From Flavobacterium sp. LC2016-01 (GTDB lineage Bacteria; Bacteroidota; Bacteroidia; Flavobacteriales; Flavobacteriaceae), in NCBI RefSeq assembly GCF_009711135.1, contig NZ_WMIC01000003.1:62001-126000 (forward strand): DNA of 64,000 nucleotides, given 5' to 3'. The translations under genes and the position numbers were made by a program. Under the pieces are notes generated by a model. That model ran no database searches and was not told the DNA's origin. It saw only the letters and a program-made list of their open reading frames with translations. Each line of letters starts with the position of its first letter. Within the stretch, counting starts at the first letter, position 1. Shown one piece after another: positions 59,862 to 64,000 of this stretch.

Positions 59862-59874
59862 GTATTTGTACGTA
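59859..59874. promoter_or_regulatory. Nitrate-box copy at the end of the methyltransferase gene
   Basis: TAAGTATTTGTACGTA, one base different from the box at 60815-60830. Its first three bases are the stop codon of the methyltransferase. No promoter elements follow on the plus strand, so this may be a decoy or a chance occurrence. Confidence 0.35.
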
Positions 59875-59881
59875 ATCATTT

Positions 59882-60018
59882 TAACACATAGAAACATAGC
59901 TTAACATTCTCTAAAAAGGCATTTCATTTGAGAAAACAAACATAGCTATGTGTAAAAATCTAGATTTTTAAGAGCATTTTTTTGAGCAGATTTAAAAATC
60001 CTATGTTTCTATGTGTTA
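59882..60018. repeat. ACATAGAAACATAG-type palindrome
   Basis: TAACACATAGAAACATAG (59882-59899) and its exact reverse complement (60001-60018), perfect 18-bp arms, enclosing the perfect 16-bp palindrome AAAAATCTAGATTTTT (59954-59969). Lies between convergent genes and overlaps none. Same family as 38783-38966. Confidence 0.85.
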
Positions 60019-60025
60019 GAAAACT

Positions 60026-60730
60026 TCAAAAATATTTATGCTCCATAATTTCAGAGCGTAATTCCTCAACATCCAAAATTCCAATTCGTTTTCCCACAGT
60101 TTTTATCAACGCTTCTTTTTTAAGACTTGAAATTACTCGAATAGCCTGTTCTTCTGTAGTTCCAGCAAAATCAGCAATTTCTTTTCGGGAAAGATCAATA
60201 TCAATTAAACCATTGATTTGTCCGAATTTACGATGAATATAAAGCAATAAATCAACCACACGTTCACGGACATTCATATGCGCGATTTTCCGAATATTAT
60301 TTTCGCTTTTATTCAGTTCTTCAGCATAAAACAACATTAAAGCATAGGTGAATTCTGGAATTTCTTTTAAAATTTCCAGCATCGTTTCGTTGCTGAAATT
60401 GCACAAAACGGTATCTTCTAATGCATAAGCGCCAATTAAATACTTTTTCCCAGTTCCAAATCCGCGAAAGCCGATAATATCGCCGTTTTTTGTCAAACGA
60501 ACAATTTGTTCACGGCCATTAATTCCCGTTTTTACCGTTTTCGCTTTTCCTTTGCAGATAAAATAAAGTCCCTGCAAAGACGAACCTTCCACAATAAATT
60601 GATCCGTTTTTTTGCAGACTATATTCTGTTTCTTAGAAACATAAGTATTCATTTGCTCTAAATGCAAGTGTTTCTTGATAAAACAATTTTCATTGGCACA
60701 AGAATAACAAACGGTTTGCTCCTCTTTCAT
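60026..60730 (-). CDS. FNR-type oxygen-responsive Crp/Fnr regulator
   Basis: 234 residues. N-terminal cysteines C8, C11 and C16 (QTVCYSCANENCFIKKH) plus C110 in YALEDTVLCNFSNETML, which aligns with E. coli FNR Cys122 (ALETSMVCEIPFETL). This is a full set of ligands for an oxygen-labile [4Fe-4S] cluster, with spacing C-x2-C-x4-C instead of C-x2-C-x5-C. Then the beta-roll, dimer helix (ELNKSENNIRKIAHMNVRER) and HTH (LSRKEIADFAGTTEEQAIRV) with conserved Glu and Arg in the recognition helix. Divergent from the nitrate reductase gene, so probably one of its regulators. Confidence 0.9.
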   Translation of the reverse strand: MKEEQTVCYSCANENCFIKKHLHLEQMNTYVSKKQNIVCKKTDQFIVEGSSLQGLYFICKGKAKTVKTGINGREQIVRLTKNGDIIGFRGFGTGKKYLIGAYALEDTVLCNFSNETMLEILKEIPEFTYALMLFYAEELNKSENNIRKIAHMNVRERVVDLLLYIHRKFGQINGLIDIDLSRKEIADFAGTTEEQAIRVISSLKKEALIKTVGKRIGILDVEELRSEIMEHKYF

Positions 60731-60787
60731 AAGTCCTGATTTTTATCGGATTAAAAAACTAATTTCTTGTTGCTCATTTCATTGCAT

Positions 60788-60795
60788 CAAAAATA
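60788..60795 (-). promoter_or_regulatory. Candidate -7 element for the FNR-type gene
   Basis: Minus-strand TATTTTTG matches TAnnTTTG, 58 bp before the start codon; start near 60781, leader about 51 nt. Confidence 0.4.
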
Positions 60796-60814
60796 AAAAA
60801 ATAAATTCAAAAAA

Positions 60815-60846
60815 TAAGTATTTATACGTAAAAATACTTATTTTTG
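60815..60846 (+). promoter_or_regulatory. Nitrate reductase promoter with two overlapping nitrate boxes
   Basis: TAAGTATTTATACGTA (60815-60830) and TACGTAAAAATACTTA (60825-60840) overlap by one helical turn. The second runs into the -7 element TATTTTTG (60839-60846) with the same two-base overlap as in nirB. No -33 TTG. Confidence 0.65.
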
Positions 60847-60906
60847 TATAAGTGATTTATCTAGATCGCAACAGATTCAGGAAATAGTATCTAAAAAAGA
60901 ACTGTA

Positions 60907-63900
60907 ATGCAAAATACCAAAATCAAAACTACCTGTTCATATTGCGGCGTTGGCTGTGGCATAATTGTAACCAACGATGCCAAAAATGGCGTTATGGTAG
61001 AAGGCGACAAAGATCATCCAGTAAATAAAGGAATGTTATGTTCTAAAGGAATGAATCTGCATTACGTAGTCAACGATACTTCTGACCGAATTTTATATCC
61101 TGAAATGCGTGGCAGTAAATCGTATCCGCTGGAACGCGTAAGCTGGGACACTGCCTTAGATCGCGCTGCAGCTGTTTTCTCTTCTATAATAAAAAAACAC
61201 GGGCCAGACAGTGTTGGGTTTTATATTTCAGGCCAATGTTTAACCGAAGAATATTATCTAGTAAACAAACTGGTAAAAGGTTTTTTGAAAACCAATAATA
61301 TCGATACCAATTCCAGACTCTGTATGAGTTCTGCTGTTGTAGGTTATAAAAAAACCTTTGGAGAAGATTCTGTCCCAATTGCTTACGATGACATCGAACT
61401 CGCCGACACATTTCTAATTACAGGCGCAAATCCAGCTTGGTGTCACCCTATTCTTTTCAGAAGAATCGAAAAACACAAAGAGAAAAACCCGAAAATAAAA
61501 ATCATTTGCATTGATCCAAGACGAACAGATACAGCCGCTTTCGCCGACTTACATTTGCAAATTATTCCGGGTTCAGATATTATTTTATATCATGCCATTG
61601 CCAAACGCATTATCGAAAAAGGCTATGTTGATCATGATTTCGTTAAAAATAATGCAGAAAATTTCAAACAATATAAAGACTTAGTTTTAGGCACTTCTTT
61701 AGAAAAAGCGTCAAAACTTTGCGGTATTTCTGTAAATGACATTAAACTTGCCGCAGATATTATCGGAAAAGCAAAAGGTTTTATTTCGCTTTGGGCAATG
61801 GGATTAAATCAAAGTGCTGTAGGCGTTGATAAAAACACGGCATTACTTAATTTATCTTTATTAACCGGACAAATTGGAAAACCGGGATCTGGGCCATTTT
61901 CCTTAACGGGTCAGCCAAATGCTATGGGAGGTCGCGAAGTCGGTGGCATGGCAACACTTTTAGCCGCGCACAAAGACATTGCAAATCCTGAACATCGTAA
62001 AGAAGTTGCGGATTTTTGGGGGGTCGATGAAATCTCCGACAAACCGGGTTTAACCGCGACAGAAATGTTCGAAGCATTAGAATCAGGGAAAATGAAAGCG
62101 GTTTGGATTATCTGTACAAATCCTTTGGTCAGTCTGCCAGATTCCCGAAAAATTGAAAAAGCACTTCAAAATGCCAAATTTGTTGTCGTTCAGGATATTT
62201 CGCATAATGCCGATACAGCAAAATTTGCCGATTTACTTTTGCCCGCCGCAGGCTGGCTGGAGAAAGAAGGAACTATGACGAATTCTGAACGTCGTATTTC
62301 TTATTTGCCAAAAGGAATCAATGCGCCTGGAGAAGCGCTTCCAGATATTGAAATTTTAATTCGTTTTGCTCAAAAGATGAATTTTCATGGCTTCAATTTC
62401 AATAGTGCCGAAGAAATCTATAAAGAACATTGCGCACTTACCAAAGGCACAAATATTGACATTTCATTCTTAAATTATAATCGTTTAAAATCTGAAGGTA
62501 CTTTTCAATGGCCTGTTCCAGATTATGGACATCCGGGAACGCCGAGATTATTTACCGACAAAAAATTCTATACGCCATCTGGAAAAGCAATTTTTAATTT
62601 GCCTGTTTCGATCGAAAATACATCGGTACAGCCAAATGCAGAATTCCCTTTCATTTTAACGACAGGAAGAATTCGTGATCAATGGCACACGATGACCAAA
62701 ACCGGAAAAGTATCAAGATTATTAACGCATATTCCGAGTCCAGTTTTAGAAATAAATCCGATTGACGCCTATAAAAACGAAATTAAAAATGGGGATATCG
62801 TCACGGTTACAAGCAAAAATGGTGAAGTTCGCGTAAAAGCAAAAGTTACCGATTCTATTAAAGAAAAAGTCGTTTTCCTGCCGATGCATTGGGGAAAACA
62901 GCTTGAAAATGATTTAAATAGAACCAATAATTTAACCAATACCGTTGTTGATCCGGTTTCTAAAGAACCTGATTTTAAATACACCACCGTTTCGATTTCG
63001 AAATATGTAAAACCATTTCAAAAAATCGCGATTGTGGGTGCCGGTGCGGCTTCTTTCCGATTCATTCAAAACTACCGTGAATTCAATACAACAGATGAAA
63101 TTATTGTTTTTTCGAATGAAGTAAATCCGTTTTACAATCGTGTGCTGCTTCCCGAATATATGACAGGAGAATTCACTTGGGAACAACTTTTAAAAATTAA
63201 AGACGGCGAAGCTTTCAGCAAACTAAAAATTACCATGAAAGCCGGAGTTGCAATTGATAAAATCGACACCAGCAAAAAGACAATAAAAGACAGCCAAGGT
63301 GAAATTCATACTTTTGATTCACTGATTATGGCCACCGGAAGCCGTCCTTTTGTGCCTGAAAACGCTCAGCTTCATCTTCCTGGCCGATTTACAGTTAGAA
63401 AAAAAGAAGACGCTGACCGACTTAAAAAACACTTAGACAGTACTAATCTTCCGCCTGAAGAGCAGCATGTTGTGATTATTGGCGGCGGATTACTCGGACT
63501 GGAATTGGCTGCCGCTTTAAAACATAAAAAAGTCAAAACAACTATTGTTCAGCGTGCTTCCCGTTTAATGGAACGTCAGCTGGACCGTGTTTCCAGCAAA
63601 TTATTGGCCGAAGAAGTACAGCTTCGTGATATTCAGATTTATTTTGATAATGAGGTCAGTACCGTTTTTGAAACGGATCATCCAAATGAAATTGAAATCG
63701 CCTTGAAAAGCGGTAAAATCATTACTGCAAATGCGATTGTTTATACCATTGGCACAATTCCGAATATCGAAATTGCACGCGAAAGTGGTCTCGCCTGCGG
63801 ACGTGGCGTAAAAGTCAATCAATATTTACAAACTTCAAATCCGGATATTTTTGCCATTGGTGAAATAGCCGAATTCAATAACAAATTATTCGGAATCACA

Positions 63901-64000
63901 TCTGCTGCCGAAGAACAGGCCGATATTCTGGCCAATTTTTTAGCCGGAGATATCAGCAGTTATTACAAAGGTTCTATTTTGATGAATATCCTAAAACTAG
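60907..64000 (+). CDS. Nitrate reductase fused to NirB-like flavoprotein domain (3' end outside window)
   Basis: Assimilatory molybdenum nitrate reductase, at least 1031 residues; the frame is open at base 64000. N-terminal [4Fe-4S] Cys set (TTCSYCGVGCGIIV, GMLCSKGMN), MoCo domains to about residue 690 (ITGANPAWCHPILFRRIEKH, GSGPFSLTGQPNAMGGREVG, ADLLLPAAGWLEKEGTMTNS, TTGRIRDQWHTMTKTGK). From about residue 708 a second enzyme begins: FAD/NAD reductase (IAIVGAGAASFRF, NPFYNRVLLPEYMTGEF, VIIGGGLLGLELAAALKHKK, DIFAIGEIAEF) of the NirB/NasB type. The fusion would let NADH electrons enter directly. Preceded by two nitrate boxes. ATG at 60907 is the first start after the promoter. Confidence 0.93.
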   Translation, partial: MQNTKIKTTCSYCGVGCGIIVTNDAKNGVMVEGDKDHPVNKGMLCSKGMNLHYVVNDTSDRILYPEMRGSKSYPLERVSWDTALDRAAAVFSSIIKKHGPDSVGFYISGQCLTEEYYLVNKLVKGFLKTNNIDTNSRLCMSSAVVGYKKTFGEDSVPIAYDDIELADTFLITGANPAWCHPILFRRIEKHKEKNPKIKIICIDPRRTDTAAFADLHLQIIPGSDIILYHAIAKRIIEKGYVDHDFVKNNAENFKQYKDLVLGTSLEKASKLCGISVNDIKLAADIIGKAKGFISLWAMGLNQSAVGVDKNTALLNLSLLTGQIGKPGSGPFSLTGQPNAMGGREVGGMATLLAAHKDIANPEHRKEVADFWGVDEISDKPGLTATEMFEALESGKMKAVWIICTNPLVSLPDSRKIEKALQNAKFVVVQDISHNADTAKFADLLLPAAGWLEKEGTMTNSERRISYLPKGINAPGEALPDIEILIRFAQKMNFHGFNFNSAEEIYKEHCALTKGTNIDISFLNYNRLKSEGTFQWPVPDYGHPGTPRLFTDKKFYTPSGKAIFNLPVSIENTSVQPNAEFPFILTTGRIRDQWHTMTKTGKVSRLLTHIPSPVLEINPIDAYKNEIKNGDIVTVTSKNGEVRVKAKVTDSIKEKVVFLPMHWGKQLENDLNRTNNLTNTVVDPVSKEPDFKYTTVSISKYVKPFQKIAIVGAGAASFRFIQNYREFNTTDEIIVFSNEVNPFYNRVLLPEYMTGEFTWEQLLKIKDGEAFSKLKITMKAGVAIDKIDTSKKTIKDSQGEIHTFDSLIMATGSRPFVPENAQLHLPGRFTVRKKEDADRLKKHLDSTNLPPEEQHVVIIGGGLLGLELAAALKHKKVKTTIVQRASRLMERQLDRVSSKLLAEEVQLRDIQIYFDNEVSTVFETDHPNEIEIALKSGKIITANAIVYTIGTIPNIEIARESGLACGRGVKVNQYLQTSNPDIFAIGEIAEFNNKLFGITSAAEEQADILANFLAGDISSYYKGSILMNILKL

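Overview
The window is AT-rich DNA from a Flavobacterium-like member of the Bacteroidota. Evidence for this: LptD and TamB proteins of the Bacteroidota type, a TPR/LuxR-style regulator remnant, THUMP-like and DUF4159/DUF4202 proteins typical of Flavobacteriia, many small secreted or lipoproteins, Bacteroidota promoters (TTG, 17-20 nt, TAnnTTTG), and almost no strong Shine-Dalgarno sequences. No phage, transposase, plasmid or CRISPR genes are seen. Most of the window is core chromosome with short accessory patches.

Layout. 1-2.6 kb: 3' part of lptD and a ridA-like gene. 2.6-6.0 kb (minus): pfkA, gap, a BadF-type sugar kinase and methylglyoxal synthase, a compact upper-glycolysis cluster with a methylglyoxal shunt. 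6.3-14 kb: giant tamB (minus) divergent from tsaD, rsmE, a DUF4159 gene and a SpoU methyltransferase. 14.2-19.7 kb: M43 metalloprotease lipoprotein, AI-2E-type transporter, THUMP-like methyltransferase, VanX-like dipeptidase and an Ivy-like lipoprotein. 19.7-26 kb: fatty acid desaturase, GH9 glycosidase, ThuA protein, MFS transporter, YheT-type hydrolase. 26-33 kb (minus): S10 peptidase, Crp-type regulator, a truncated LuxR-type regulator and four alpha/beta hydrolases, two of them close paralogues. 33-34.7 kb: a frameshifted lipoprotein gene and a tRNA operon (Ser-GCT, Pro-TGG, Arg-TCT) followed by a 3' tRNA relic. 34.7-45.8 kb: thiolase, NlpC/P60 peptidase, AraC regulator with divergent aldo/keto reductase, an MdaB/YgiN/quinone-reductase redox cluster, methyltransferase with divergent LysR gene, DUF2130 and META-domain proteins.

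46-64 kb is a nitrate/nitrite assimilation island: nirB, nirD, a DUF4202 gene, a NarX-like sensor kinase, a NarL/FixJ response regulator, a NarK-type transporter with an unusual soluble insertion, an outer-membrane porin, a four-cysteine FNR-type regulator, and the start of a large nitrate reductase fused to a NirB-like flavoprotein domain (runs off the end). The nirB, transporter and nitrate-reductase promoters share a 16-bp palindromic box (TAAGTA-N4-TACTTA) that overlaps the -7 element at identical spacing. None of them has a -33 TTG. This looks like the operator of a dedicated nitrate regulon.

The other striking layer is between genes. At least six families of perfect or nearly perfect intergenic palindromes occur, some nested in one another. 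Two copies of a separate structured element are also present, with invariant core blocks, two variable hairpins and one compensatory base-pair change in the closing stem. These elements are the best candidates for something not yet described.
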